DNA of 64,000 bases from Allolobophora icterica (GCA_963556255.1 OY744613.1:53104949-53168948), one strand, 5' to 3'; counted from the stretch's first letter, positions 25,703 through 37,839 are shown. Translations and numbers: made by a program. Notes: generated from the letters alone by a model not told the origin.

Positions 25703-25993
25703 CTTCGGTTAAGTCGAACGACATAAGTATTTGTTCCGACGACGGTCGCTGCGATAATGAGCCAACGAGTCGCAGTTGTTCCAACGGTTCACATATTTAC
25801 CTCACCTGTAATATCAGCAATGTCTATCCGAAGCCTACACGTTTCCAGTGGAAAGATGCGAGTGGAAATGTCTTGAGCAGCACTTCTGCATACAACGCAA
25901 CGATAAACGGAGAATATACCGTATTGGTCTATAACGATATCAATCAACAAACCAACTCGACTGCAGTGGCAAATGTCAGAGTAACGGATTGTT
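25703..25993 (+). CDS. Ig receptor exon 4: Ig-like domain 4, divergent
   Basis: Acceptor TTGATTTTCCAG ends at 25702 and donor GTAAGT starts at 25994; phase 1-1, 97 codons. Joined to exon 3 the split codon is GCT (A), then SVKSNDISICSDD. IYLTCNISN carries the B-strand cysteine and FQWKDAS the tryptophan. The F strand reads GEYTVLVYND, so the second canonical cysteine is replaced (V). A Cys cluster precedes the domain core (ISICSDDGRCD, SRSCSNG). N-glycosylation sites include NGS, NIS, NAT and NST. It is the membrane-proximal domain, ending VTDC before the first TM exon. Confidence 0.88.
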
Positions 25994-26944
25994 GTAAGTA
26001 AAAAACAACTATTATTTTCTCCAATTGTACCGAATGGCATTAGCTATGAAGCTGCTGAACGTAGATCAATGCAAGGCACTTTAATGTAAGGTATGTTTAG
26101 GTGAGGTCAGCTAATGCAAAGGAAGACGTTGAAAGGCTAATCTTAGCAAATTAAGAGAGGTAACGCCCGATAAGAGGAGGTGAGAGACGAAAATTGAAGA
26201 GAAAATAAGAGGAGCTAGATCAGGTTAAAATCAAGGCAGTGAGTTCAGCTCATATCAGGTCAACTTAAGTGAATTAAGATAAATAGCATAAGTGCTCATA
26301 ACCCAGTTCAATAATAGGCCCCAGAGGCGTGGTGCTATGCGTCCAATTTGCATCTTGTAGGCCTGACTATATTTTCTAATTATTCTTGACCCAACGCGAT
26401 TAAATAATTATTATCTAAAACCAGTGTTCGTCGAGGTTAGTAACCGACGCTTTGGCAACGCGTTGTAGTTCCACTAATCCTTGGCCAATTTTGGTGGTCG
26501 CAGAGTTTCGTAGGCCTAATTACGTGGGAAGGTGTACTTTCCAGTTTTAGGGTCCTCAATACTTTATCGAATTTAAATCATAAGCAAAGAATGTTACTAG
26601 AGGTTTCTATATATAAAATAATATGTGACTACCAGAGTATTATTAATGTGCATAACCGTTGTCTAGATCCGTAAATGTATGAACTTCTTAATACAATAGC
26701 AACAGTGAGTGAATGTGCGTGTTTGCCAAATAAATTCATAATTACAGCGGAAGTGGTGATCTTCACAGCGTTTCAACAAGATTTTTGACAAAAAATGTGC
26801 CCAATAAAACTCTGTTTATGTTAAATACCCAAGAATTTCCTTAAAAAAGCAAAATTTTATCGTATTGTCGATCACAACCATGTCAGTTTAAGGGTTGGTT
26901 ACGTCAGAGGGTGGCTTTAAGTTACAGTAAGTATCTACATGCTT
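25994..26944. other. Intron 4, first part
   Basis: A purine-rich segment at 26090-26270 shows AGGTNAG words; otherwise nothing recognised. Confidence 0.4.
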
Positions 26945-27720
26945 TCCTTCCTTCCTTCATTCATTCATTCAAAGAATTTATACAGCGCCCCTTCAAGATA
27001 CGTACTAAGAGGTGCTCCCGGCCCAGCCACGGCTAAAAATAAAAAAAAATAAGCAGCTTATATCATACGGGTAGATTGTTCCCAAGCAGCAGGCTCAGCT
27101 CCAGCGGGAGCCCATTCGAAATGGAGGGCCCAACAATCGAATAGGCCTGACGCCGTCTCACAGAGGAGCTCTCTTGGAACCAAAAGCCCCACATAGCCGA
27201 AAAGCAAAGAGTCAGACGAGCTAAGAGGTCAGACATTGGACGACAAAGGTCACATAGGTCGGATGGAGCACAGTCGAAAAGGCAGCGCCAGACTAACGCA
27301 ACAATCCTGTATGAGACACGCTTAGAAATAAAAAAAGCCAGTGGAACACATCACGTATAATTATACATGTATGGGCAGAAACAGCGACCCGCTTATGGAT
27401 ATGACCAGTGAGACAGGCAGCTGCGCGGAAGACCCAGTCAGACGCCAAATTAGACCGAGCGGGAGACCTACGTAGATCGAGCAACAATTGTCAATTCTGC
27501 TAGTGACAAATGCGTGAACAAGAGCCAGGGCAGCGTCATTAAAGGGGGAGCGCGAGACAACGCGTAATTGGCGAAGCTGATAATAGCAACTTCGAGTAAC
27601 CAGGTTAACAGGTTGCGACAGACTAAGCTTCTGATCTAAGGTAACTCCAATGTCTCGAACAGAAAGTGAAAAAAGAAATATCAGAGAAGGTCTTCTGTAA
27701 CCAAAATAATCACCCAAATA
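26945..27720 (-). pseudogene. CR1/L2-like LINE 3' fragment
   Basis: The minus strand reads VRDIGVTLDQKLSLSQPVN, SCYYQLRQLR, ALVHAFVTSRIDNCCSIYVG and LP. This is the C-terminal RT region of CR1/L2-type LINEs (..LGV.lD..l....hi......c.y.LR.lr....R....l..Ll.a.V.SRlDYcN.Ll.glP). The minus-strand 3' end is an (ATGA)-type tail, seen on the + strand as TTCATTCATTCATTC at about 26957-26972. Frameshifts are present near 27480. Lies in intron 4. Confidence 0.8.
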
Positions 27721-28890
27721 TTATTATTCAAGTCCACTTAGAATTCTGTAAATTCTAGCTTTCAATACCCAAGTGACAAGTCAAGCTTTAATAAAATTAT
27801 TTAAGATCTTCACATTCACTCAACAACGTTGGCAAAGACGGCTTCAAAATTAGGATTTCTGTCGTCTAAACTCAGTTCAAAAGAATGAGGGACAAAATTA
27901 ATGAACCAGTTCATTTTCTAATTATGTTTGCACCTGCACGAAATAATTATTAAACTTTCGCCTGGCTCTTGTAATTAACTGTAAACGTCTAATCAGTAGT
28001 TACTCTACAACACTTTCACTCAATGTCTTTAACACATGCCTGTATTCACTTATATGTCGTTTTCCTCCTACATGAATAAGATTATCACACCAAAAGAGAT
28101 GCCAAGTACAGAACAGTCTATTTTAAATAAACAACTAACAATATCCATCGCTTAATTTTAAGTTGTGTCTTATCCTGATTTACAAATACAAAGAAATTTG
28201 TAAATTAGATAAGTATAACCAATTATGTCGAGTTGGCTACTTATTAATTTGCATTTGATATAGGAACTGGGATTTTGCGTTTAAAAACAAGTTTAGAAAA
28301 TTACTAGAGAACGAAGAAAGTTTCAAGTTTTTTGCGGTGCCTCGATGAAAATAATGTGCTGGAAGGTAAATTTAAATCTGCACCTTGTCAATTAAAAGTA
28401 AGTCCATGTTTTCAACTTCGCGTTCCCAAGGTTTAGGTAAACCTGCAGCAAATTTGCAGGTTGAATGATGTAAGATTCATAGAGTGAAGGAATTGAATAT
28501 TATTTCAGAGATTATAATTGAATTCTTTAACCCATAATATTTAATTAACATTATAAGATCATCTTCTTCAAAATAAGAAGTGGCAGCCTTCACATTGCCA
28601 GCCTAGCGCAGCCCAGCACAGCGTACAGTCATGAATATCTGTGGACATGGTTCTGATGCAACCCTTTTTATAACTCGACTGTATAACTAGAGGCATTTGA
28701 GTTACCGGGGTAATGTAGATCAGAAATAAAAGAAGAAGCACTGATCCTTCCGTCTTTTCTGTTCAGCAATGACAACGGCTTCGATCGATGCTACTTGCTT
28801 GGTACTAAGTCCTTCCAGTGCAGATCTTCACATTGGGCAACGCAGCGTCTTCATCCGTTTTTGTTCTTCGCCTCGATCGTTTATGACCGA
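27721..28890. other. Intron 4, middle; AT-rich
   Basis: No exon recognised. 28730-28880 has a short open frame and some CpG, and could be part of a repeat upstream of the SINE. No function is proposed. Confidence 0.35.
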
Positions 28891-28891
28891 T

Positions 28892-29131
28892 GTGGGGCGT
28901 GGTGGCTCAGTGGTAAGTTCGGCGCCTTGTGACCGGAGGGTTGCAGGTTCGAATCCCACTCTAGCCGCTGCGTACGGACCTTGGGCAAGTCTTTCACTCG
29001 CAATTGCTCGTGGCGCTTCGGCGTGAAAATTCCGGCACAGTATCAAATGCTGTAGTCGGGAGTCCTCTGAGAGTAGTAGACTTCAATAGGCGCTATAGAA
29101 ATATCCGGAATAAATAAAATAAATAAATAAA
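28892..29131 (+). mobile_element. tRNA-derived SINE
   Basis: A box-like GTGGCTCAGTGG at about 28901-28912 and B box GGTTCGAATCC at about 28947-28957 are spaced as in a tRNA-derived RNA polymerase III promoter. A tRNA-unrelated body follows, with GGCGCTATAGAAATATCCGG, then an (AATA)n tail to about 29131. The cloverleaf was not checked by folding. The same 3' words (GCGCTATAG) occur at 1-9 and near 11336. Inserted in intron 4 in sense orientation. Confidence 0.8.
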
Positions 29132-29975
29132 ATCTGCACAGAATTTGGCATAAAAATTATGCATAAAGTCGCTTGCAGTTTCTCAATACGAATAAGACCC
29201 GAAAACGTTTAGTAAAACCCATAAAACAGTTCCATATCGTGATTTGCAATCTTTATCCAATGTACATGTATATAGGGCTAAATTATACTTTCTTTACTTT
29301 CTTTACTTGAAATCGAGGCTTTCAGTGAAGACCTGGCTTGAACCGAAGTGCCCTTGCTGCATACTTTCAGTAGCCTATTTCAGTCGTCTTACAATGCAGC
29401 GCTAATATTTCAACAGACACACGATAGATAGGCTAAGTAGGCCACATCAGTTTGCAAAATGTATTATGAATAGGCCCTACAATTATACGTTTATGAAATA
29501 CACAAATACCAGTCTGTTAAGCGATCGGAATCGAGTAAAGACTAAGTCAATGAAAAATCGAAAACTCTTTAAAATCACTTTTACGACTACCTGTAGATAC
29601 AAAATAGCTATAAATTTATCGATGAGTGAAAGATTTAAAGTTGCACAACACATGTAAATAAATTAAAAAAATTCGGAAGCAATTGCATTTTGCATATTTC
29701 TCTTATTAGTATAATCATTTGGTAAATTAATGTGCTTTGGATTTGGTGCCAAGATTAGCCAATTTTCATTTTAGTAGGCCTAAATGCGTCTTCGTATACT
29801 TTACTCACCGTCATTTCGATCGATCATCAAAGTTTAAAATACCAATTTACCTGTCATGTACAGGTAAATACATTGTTCAGCAGCGTATCTATGGACCAGC
29901 TGTGTTTAAACATTATGTTATAGTTTGCTGACGTATACACATGACTATCAGTTTATTAGTTCTTGTTTTGATTAG
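29132..29975. other. Intron 4, 3' part
   Basis: AT-rich, no bounded repeat or exon seen before the TM exon A acceptor. Confidence 0.4.
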
Positions 29976-30149
29976 GTGCCGAATGGAAACTAATAGTGAG
30001 CGTCATCATTCCGTGGATCGGCGAATGTCTGATTGTTACAATCATCTTCATCGTTTGCTATGCTACACTTGCGACTCCATTCAGAGCCAAGATGCTCAAA
30101 AGATTCAGTTGGCTCGAGTATATGCTGCCATGTGTAAGGAACCCTAAAG
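29976..30149 (+). CDS. Ig receptor TM exon A
   Basis: Acceptor TTTTGATTAG ends at 29975; donor GTGGGA starts at 30150 (phase 1). A stronger-looking GTAAGG at 30134 (phase 0) is an alternative. 58 codons: AEWKLIV, a hydrophobic helix of about 26 residues (VSVIIPWIGECLIVTII...), a positive stop-transfer (FRAKMLKRF), then SWLEYMLPCVRNPK. The join with Ig4 makes TGT (C). The exon resembles A' at 42331, which ends PWLKLMLPCFNDSS: same length after LPC and same phase. The positive residues after the helix put the C-side in the cytoplasm. Confidence 0.85.
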
Positions 30150-30229
30150 GTGGGACTTTCGACATTATACAGTACCATGCCTTCTGAAGTACAAAGAATC
30201 CATACTTTTTCTCCTCAAATTAGTACTGT

Positions 30230-30411
30230 ATGCTGCCTGTGTGTTTAAATTCACGTGTTCCTCAAATTACTACTAATGAATATATGTTTATACATATGCA
30301 TTTACACACATACATACATACATATGTACTTATATATATATATATATGTATGTATGTATTGTGTGTAAATGCGTGTATGTGTGTTGTATGTATCTTTATG
30401 TATTTGTTTCC
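30230..30411. repeat. (TA)n/(GTAT)n/(CATA)n low-complexity DNA
   Basis: CATACATA, TATATA and GTATGTAT runs in an intron. Short open frames here are artefacts of the repeat. Confidence 0.8.
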
Positions 30412-30616
30412 CCAGTGAGAACGGCCATGGCCCAATCTCGTTCCTTTTCAGTTGTGGCTCTTCATTGTGGAATCAGATTCCTCCTTCGGTCCGGGCTGCA
30501 CTACTATCTGGTGGTCCTGCCAAAGCTTTTCGTTGTCTTAAAGCTTGCCTTTATTCAGAGGACTTTCGCTGGGAATGCCTGTGATTGGTGGGCACTAGGT
30601 AGCAGCGCTTTATAAG
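30412..30616 (+). pseudogene. LINE RT C-terminal fragment
   Basis: The + strand reads LFSCGSSLWNQIPPSVRAAL, then AKAFRCLKACLYSEDFRWEC. It resembles the last residues of CR1/L2-type RTs (aPslWNslP.slR...s...FkrlLKt.Lf). 5'-truncated. Confidence 0.6.
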
Positions 30617-30823
30617 TTTTGAAATACAGTTCAATTCAATGTGTATATGTATGTATACATGTATCATGTGTATATTTAGAAGAAATTATATAGCACTTTT
30701 GAAGGCGCTACTTGCAGGGCTAATTTGCGATACAGCCCAATACTATGAGATTAAAGAGGATAAACATTTTAGAACTGTATAAGGATCACAATTCCTTAAA
30801 CAGCTTAACTGATGCAGTTTTTG

Positions 30824-30828
30824 GTATA

Positions 30829-30874
<46 letters not shown>
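30824..30874. repeat. (TA)n microsatellite
   Basis: TA run with one ATG interruption, in the intron before linker exon 31140. Confidence 0.9.
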
Positions 30875-30877
<3 letters not shown>

Positions 30878-31139
30878 TACTCTAGGAATGAAGTTTCTAT
30901 CGTCTTTTCTCTGTAGTTCGAAGTTCTGGGGTCGAGGGGGCAGTCCACACGGTCGATTGATCTGGGGGGGGGAGGGCTATGCAGGACATGCGTATCAAGA
31001 AGTATAACCGCTCGCAACAGCCGTCCATACCTGTCTTCCGTATCGAAAACTTTTTAAATAAATAATTTTAATAAGTCGTGACTCATTCACAAGTAGAATG
31101 TAACCAATTTTAGCTCAATTTAAAATGTTTTCTCTCTAG

Positions 31140-31178
31140 TTGAACCACAAAGAGTGCAGGAAAATATAGAGTCACCAG
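31140..31178 (+). CDS. Ig receptor linker micro-exon (13 codons)
   Basis: Acceptor GTTTTCTCTCTAG ends at 31139 and donor GTAAGA starts at 31179, both strong; phase 1-1, 39 nt. With exon A the join is GTT (V) and the product VEPQRVQENIESP. It extends the cytoplasmic segment after TM exon A and can join exon B (A) or the terminal exon at 31957 (V). Small size makes independent proof weak, but phase and both splice sites fit. Confidence 0.65.
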
Positions 31179-31956
31179 GTAAGACCACAATAATCTATCA
31201 TCTATACTGGGAAACATGGTGTCTACTGCGTGAAGATAAAATAATGATATTTAGATAATTATAACATATATCTCAAAAGTGACTGAAACTTCTTTTATTC
31301 ATGTAGAACTTTGTTGCTGTATGACTATAATTATGAATGTTTAAAAAAAAACTTACTATGTCATATTAATGGGATCTATGAGCAATATAGTGTTACACAT
31401 AAGGTTATACGTCGGAAGTGTACTACTTGCCAATCAAAGAGAAGTGGGTGTTAAATAACACATATTTTAGAAGTCACAACTTTATTGTTTTATGAGAAGG
31501 TGAAATTTGGATGCTTTCCTTGTCAATAGCCGCTTGTAAAGTCTAATTTTAATTAGCTGGGATTGGTTCTGTCACATCTTTCTCTATAATTAACTTGATG
31601 CTATTAACTTCGGTTGTGGTGTATACCAAAGAAACTATTCGTTCTGTTTACAACAGTGACTTCAATATATCCAGGTGCTTTGCACTACTTTTCATGTTGC
31701 ATGTGTCACACGTCCATCTTACTTTGCATGATCCCGATATTCACGTATTATATACTAATTATTGGAAATGTTAGTGGTTTTTTTCTACGTCTAGCCTAGC
31801 TTCTAATAATTTATGCTTTACTAAAGTTTACAGGTCATACATAGGCCCTAATACTTACTGTACTTTGCTTTGTAATATTACTGAAACGCCAAAGTCATGG
31901 AATGATCATTTATTGACCGTTGGAGTTCATTTTGCATGAACTCGTTTGTGCTTCAG

Positions 31957-32279
31957 TTAAGAGCTCAGAGAATGCATGTCCTCCAGAAAAATCAAAAAAG
32001 AAGAAACGTAAAAAAGAAAGAAAAGCAACTGAAAAACCTGACTCAAACCCACCCCAGAGCAAAGACATAAAATCGTTCACTGTCACAACTGGACGACCTT
32101 TGCCACCAAAACCAGGAAAACTCGATCCTATCAATAAAACATCGCAAACCAAAACTCTCGCATCGCAAAGTTCCAAGACGAGTGCATCTGAGATTAAAAC
32201 GACTCTGACTGACAAAGAAAATGATGAAAGAAAACGACGTAAGAACCAAACAGTGCTAACATATTTCAGAAACGGATAA
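31957..32279 (+). CDS. Alternative terminal exon: basic, SH3-motif tail
   Basis: Acceptor GTTTGTGCTTCAG ends at 31956; phase 1 in, stop TAA at 32277-32279. With a preceding exon ending in G the join is GTT (V), then KSSENACPPEKSKKKKRKKE. The tail is strongly basic and contains RPLPPKPGK (class II SH3-type PxxPxK), many Ser/Thr and a final LTYFRNG. It fits a cytoplasmic tail directly after TM exon A plus or minus linker 31140, giving a single-pass receptor. A polyadenylation signal AATAAA lies at 32605-32610. It is about 107 codons, open in frame with no TE similarity recognised. Alternatively it is a chance frame, but the phase, acceptor, stop and poly(A) signal agree. Confidence 0.68.
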
Positions 32280-32604
32280 TTGCTGGAAAACTCTCAAACT
32301 GATAAGAGATTAGCTGCTAGAATTTTGTTTCTTCATTATTTTACTTAAACCATTTATATCTTCATTGTATGAAGAAATTACATGTAGAGTTCAACAACAA
32401 CTTCAGTCGAAAACTTGACAAATGGTTCAATGCAGAGGTTTTTTCTTATGCTACAGTTGCTTTCTTACTAGAAAGATCAGTTTCAACTGCAAATTTAAAG
32501 GCAATTCTTTTAGGAAAGTGAAGCTGAAATTCAAGATTATAAGTTTGATCTTCTCAAAAATTAACTTATCGTGCAACTAAACTAGACATAACAGCCAATT
32601 ATAA

Positions 32605-32610
32605 AATAAA
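32605..32610 (+). terminator. Poly(A) signal AATAAA for short-tail isoform
   Basis: AATAAA within ATTATAAAATAAATCGC, 326 bp after the stop of the alternative terminal exon. Confidence 0.45.
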
Positions 32611-32917
32611 TCGCAACATAGGCAACATAGAAGCAACTTTCTTTATGTCGATGGCAACTCAATATTTTGCTTTGGTGTGTGTCGTTTTGGCATTGGAATT
32701 ACAAAAGTTTATTGTATTACGTGATAATGATTTTGTTTGCATGACACGCTTCAATGCTTATCAAGTATAACGGGTACTGTGGTGTCGCCTACTTAATGTG
32801 GGTCTGTTTGCTGGTTTCTTGTTTTTTTATGTCGCTACAGAAGCATCGACTGAAAAAAGAAATGTATTATTAGAACAAGTAAACTTCCTTTTCTAATGTC
32901 AACTATTCTACTTTTAG

Positions 32918-33028
32918 CGCCCAGATGGAAGATATTTCTCTTCGTGATTCTACTAATCCTTGTGTCGGTGACCTGTGGAATCGTTTTCTTTCCTATTCTC
33001 ATTACAATCGCTTACATTTGTCCCAAAG
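32918..33028 (+). CDS. Ig receptor TM exon B
   Basis: Acceptor CTATTCTACTTTTAG ends at 32917 and donor GTAAAG starts at 33029; phase 1-1, 37 codons. It reads APRWKIF, a long hydrophobic stretch (FVILLILVSVTCGIVFFPIL), then AYICPK. Shares VS-VT-G-IVF-PIL and the final CPK with B' (42925) and FP-L/I-x-Y-I-x-C with B2 (33681). As a second helix after exon A it would return the chain to the outside; used alone after Ig4 it would be the sole anchor. Confidence 0.82.
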
Positions 33029-33440
33029 GTAAAGCACCACTGACAAATTTATAACCTAGTCAATAGCTCTGACCTAACTGTAGAATGAAGTATATGCATG
33101 CTACGCTACATCACAGAAGACAGCTATTCCTAGTTTAAGCGTTTGATTTAAAGTGTTACAATTGTGTGGCTTTGGTATCAGGCTACGCTTGAAAATACAC
33201 TAAAAATTAGTATACGATTTAAATTTTATCGATCAAAAGATTGTAGATGCATCAGGGCAACTTTTAATGATGAGTTGGTTACGAGTTGGCACCAGCTCAG
33301 CCGTAACACCTTTACATTTGCAAAGGTTTATTAGATTTAACAAAGCTACTGTAAAGGGAAACCATAATTTTTCTAGCTTAATATTTATATTACTTATGAC
33401 TATAAATTAACCTTGCTATTTCGTGGTTATTATTCAACAG

Positions 33441-33482
33441 CAGAAGCCAGCGATGGTAGCACAAAGAAAGGCAAACCTATAT
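33441..33482 (+). CDS. Ig receptor linker micro-exon (14 codons)
   Basis: Acceptor TTATTATTCAACAG ends at 33440 and donor GTAAGT starts at 33483; phase 1-1, 42 nt. Product AEASDGSTKKGKPI, hydrophilic and Lys/Ser-rich. A CAG further on (33441-33443) gives a possible NAGNAG alternative acceptor that would drop one residue. Confidence 0.65.
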
Positions 33483-33680
33483 GTAAGTAACGTCTAATGT
33501 TCAGAATAACAGACTCGAATTTTAAAACCAGCCTCTGATGCATGGATGTATTCCGTCAACGTCAACAGCTTCGCTATCTAACAAGATAAAGTAATGTAAT
33601 CGGATTCTTGTCAATGCTAGTTAGTACCGGTTAAAGATAATTTGACTTTATAATTAGTTACATTTAATGATTTATTGTAG

Positions 33681-33805
33681 ATTTAATACCGCTGATTATC
33701 CTAATGTGGCTTGGAGTCGTTACCTTGATGTTTCCACTCACTTTTGTTCTTGTTTACTTCATTCACTGCGAACAGATGGTAAGCATGAAGTTTACTTCCA
33801 TCTAA
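33681..33805 (+). CDS. Ig receptor TM exon B2, internal or terminal
   Basis: Acceptor ATTTATTGTAG ends at 33680. The join with 33441-33482 gives TAT (Y), then LIPLIILMWLGVVTLMFPLT and VLVYFIHCEQM, a clear transmembrane helix. A good donor GTAAGC at 33779 is phase 0. That matches no nearby phase 1 exon, but it does match the last tail exon at 48469. If read through, the frame ends VSMKFTSI and TAA at 33803-33805. So B2 is either a terminal exon or an alternative route straight to the final tail exon. Joining it to the phase 1 exon at 37340 would create an immediate TGA. Confidence 0.7.
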
Positions 33806-35058
33806 GAAAAAAAACGACTTTCACGAATTTCAAACTTTAGTTGAAACATTTGTATCACTTAAAGTTGGCAATAGGCTGATTGATTGTGCATCTATAAAAC
33901 TTCAATGAATGAACTTCAGCTTTCGTGTTTTGGAATTACTAACAGGCATTGTGTGAATCCTGACTGTTGTTTTTCAGACTTTTCGTTATGTGGTGACGCG
34001 CTGAGGTGTTCTTCACATGGATAATAGTGGCGTTCATTCCTATTACAGGTTGCAAGTGAACGCTCGCATTCACATAACATGGATACTTTACATATATTAT
34101 TGTGTGCTTTCTATTGTAACTGTAGGCTACACTATCATAAGGCATTGTGTAATTCCTGACATAACATGAATATGACAATCTTACTTATTCAAAGATCTTG
34201 TTAACGTTTATAAATCTAACCACAAGGGTTTCTTTAAATGGATGACTGAAAGTAATGACTTATCTGCTTGTTAACAAAAGATTGTTTGGAATTTATAAAT
34301 TGTTCATTTGATGGATGTATTCTTAAGCACGGCACTTGAGCATTAAGAGCTATGTTGTTTTTCAACACGTCTTTAGCAGCTATAGGCAGATATATCAAGG
34401 CAGATAATATTGAAAGCCAATCTAACTCTTGATGCTTAGGTGCCATAAGAATATTGAGATATTTATACCGTTTCGTTATGAAGCTATATTATCGTGATGT
34501 ATTTTTCTGTGATGAAATGTGATTGTTGGTTTGTAAAGTAAACGATGCTGTGAAAATATCTAATTTAAGAGCATTCAAAAGAAATAAATTGACGATGATA
34601 TTGGTCGGAAATGGCAAAAATACTAAGCGGATAAGCTCAGCATAGAAAGCGAGTTTTTTGTTTTCAGTGAAATACTCATTTTGCTCTCTCTCAACTGTTA
34701 ACCTACTATTATCTACTGAAAATGACCATGCTGTAACTAGTAGACTGAACTAAATTATGATATGCTATGTAACATCTTCACTGCAGACTTTTCTCCCAAA
34801 CTTTAAGATCTCAGAATATGAATTCGGAATTGCACATGACAAGCATTAGACAACTACTGTTAATGATTGTCTAGACTTTGAGATTTTACTGCACAATTTA
34901 AATATGATTTTGTACTTCATTCGTCTATAATTTATACGTGCCTACTTTTCTTGTACATAAACTGTTCCCTTAAAGAATTTGAATAATTATTCGTTGTGTG
35001 GTTTAACTCCTCAACAATAAATTTTTTCAGTTATGTTGAGTTTCCAATAAATAGGCCT

Positions 35059-35114
<56 letters not shown>

Positions 35115-37339
35115 AATTACATCAGAAACCCAACATTTTCGCACTTTATTGAAATTGGTTGAAATGGGATAAATGCATAGAAATGAGAAGTAGATATTAT
35201 TACATCTTGAATTCTTTTAAATACGTGTTGTTTGGCATCTACTGTGGTTTTTACCCTACGCCTAGATAGGCCTACGCATTGTGATTAAAACGTATTGGAA
35301 GTGATCGTTATCATTTAGCGAGCAAATCAGACATAAGGGCCACGACTAACTGATTCGAAATAAAATGCTGAGTCTAAGCATCATGTTTTAATTTAATAAT
35401 CTTTAAAAGAACTCCTTTCAGAAGATTTTAACTGTAATGACAGTACCTCCTTATCTTTCGGGTAAACAACCAAATACAAGTAATTCAGTGAATGAGTATG
35501 ACCAGATCAAAACTTTAGTCACATTTATTTTCTATTTCACCTTCGGTAATTTTATGGACCATTTTTAACGACCTGTAGAAAATGTTAAGTGTAATTATTT
35601 TATGTAGGCCTATCATAAATAAAACTGTTTACGACCAAGCACGTAAGCTTATAGTGTGCTTGAATATTTGTTACTGGAAAATAGATCTAGGTCCTACCAC
35701 AGTATCAATAATTACACAGTAAGACGACTCCCGGCCGAATCTGCAGTCAGAATGTGTGACCAATCGCCATTTTGAATCTGAGCCGCTAACACGCCAATAC
35801 ACCGGAACCCATCACATCAAATATTATTAAACGTTACAACAACATCGAGGACTTCATTACAATTAGCAATATTATTTTTGACCTTAATTTCAGCTTAAAT
35901 CTATAATTCAAGAGCTCGGATTCAAAATAGCGTCGTTTACTTTGCCGTAATCACGTGACCAGGTGTCGTAATCACGTGACCAGAAAAATTAGTCAACGGC
36001 CAGCAATGAGAGTCGACCTACTGTGTAATTATTTATACTGTGGTCCTACTAACCTACTTGTTTCGTATAATGGCGCTGATGCCTAACGCAAGCTACAAAT
36101 GCTTTAGCTATGACGTCATTCTAAGTAACATAACAAGTGGAGAGCTGTTGGACCTGTTTGCAGCAACATTGGAGCAGTCAAGAATGCATGTTGATTATTT
36201 GGCAAATTGCTTTTAGTTAACTACAACGAACAGGGTAAATAACAGAATATCAAAATAAGTAAGTAAATAAGTAGTTCTAGGAAACGCACAGCGCGTTACA
36301 TACAATGTTACACAGAGGGAAAGAAACTAGAACAATACAGAATCAGAAGTCTCCTTTGTATTAAATATCATTCTTGTTTTTGATATGCTTAATTTGCTCA
36401 TACCATTCTATAATATGATCTGCATAAGTTCATACTCTCCATATCAATATCATTTTACTTATTGATTTTAAGCATAAATGATGTTTTCTGAATATTGAAG
36501 AGGTACAGCTTGTGGTCTTGCATAAAATTATTACATACAGATCAAAATAAACCACAATTCACTCCATATGAACTATACGACTTGACATTAAGCATTGTAA
36601 TAAAAAATAGTTAAACATTTAAAGTATGCGAATGTTTTCGTTTACACTAAACTCAATGACTCCTTTAACCTATACGCGTTTCAGTTAATTGGCTTGTTAT
36701 TTTATTTTTATTATTATTTCTGTATTCTTCTTTATTTTTATTTCACTGTTTTATTTCTTTCCTTCTGTGTAACATTGTATGTAAAGGGCTGTTTGCCAGC
36801 GTTCATAAAAGGATAAACTTACTTACTTATTTATTCGAAGGAATATTTATCGAGATGATTTACTACGAAGTATTCATTGTTTTATATGAATAATTATATA
36901 TATTATATATATATATATATACATATATTGTCAAGGGACGATGATTGTGAATTTGAACGTAAATAAACTCCATTTCAGCAGATAATTATTATATATCCTT
37001 GTTGTTTAATTTATTCGATATCTGTATTCAGTGTTAAAGCCAGTTTACCTGCATGTGTAAAGGTCACTAATCACACCTCTTAGTTCACATTTTATTCCTA
37101 TTCAATTGTGAAGTTCATAAGTATTTATTGTTTTACTTTTGAAAGCTAGAATTCAGTTACTTTCAAATTTAAATTTAAACGTTTTAAACAATATGTTCCA
37201 TTTTAGTTTCAGTTTCATAACGTCTCCAGTACTCTCCACAGACACTATTTATTTGCTTAACTATTATCAAAGTGTCATGCTGTACGTGTAAACCTAACAA
37301 AATAAATGAAATTAATTTAAATGTTGATTGTTTCTACAG
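33806..37339. other. Intron between TM exon B2 and stalk exons
   Basis: AT-rich with (TA)n/(CA)n at 35062-35115 and TA at 36897-36921. 36255-36320 (AAGTAAGTAAATAAGTAG... AACGCACAGCGCG) resembles 12010-12080, a dispersed repeat. A weak splice-bounded frame at 35420-35461 was considered and not called. Confidence 0.45.
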
Positions 37340-37366
37340 TGACTACAAAGTCCCCATCAACGACTA
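37340..37366 (+). CDS. Ig receptor stalk micro-exon 1 (9 codons)
   Basis: Acceptor ATTGTTTCTACAG ends at 37339 and donor GTAAGT starts at 37367; phase 1-1, 27 nt. Reads TTKSPSTT after the split codon. With Ig4 (ends T) the join is TTG (L). Continues with S from the next stalk exon. Ser/Thr/Pro composition fits an O-glycosylated stalk between Ig4 and TM exon A'. Confidence 0.6.
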
Positions 37367-37524
37367 GTAAGTAGCAATCGTAATTGTCTACTCTCTGATA
37401 ATGTAAGCTCTATTGAAATGTTAATGTTTGCGATTTATGGTATGATTTTTTCCGCGTTGTATTTTTTATATGGAGCAAATTTTCTGAACTTTTGCATTTT
37501 GTCACAAGCAATTGTAATAATGGC

Positions 37525-37699
<175 letters not shown>

Positions 37700-37839
37700 G
37701 TAAAGCAAATAATAAATACGAATTGTAATAATAATGTGTTAAAACCAATTTATTTGCCTATTAAAGGTTCACTAACCATACCTCTTAGTTGTACTCTATA
37801 TAATTCGTGTTCAATTGCGATAACAATAATAATAACTAC

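Noticed and set aside
30134..30139. Stronger donor GTAAGG inside TM exon A
   Set aside because: It is phase 0 and would break the phase 1 chain. The GTGGGA donor at 30150 gives the same length as A' after MLPC, so it was preferred.
35420..35461. Splice-bounded frame DFNCNDSTSLSF in the B2-stalk intron
   Set aside because: It enters phase 1 and leaves phase 2, compatible with no neighbouring exon except the tail exon 46631; too short to trust.
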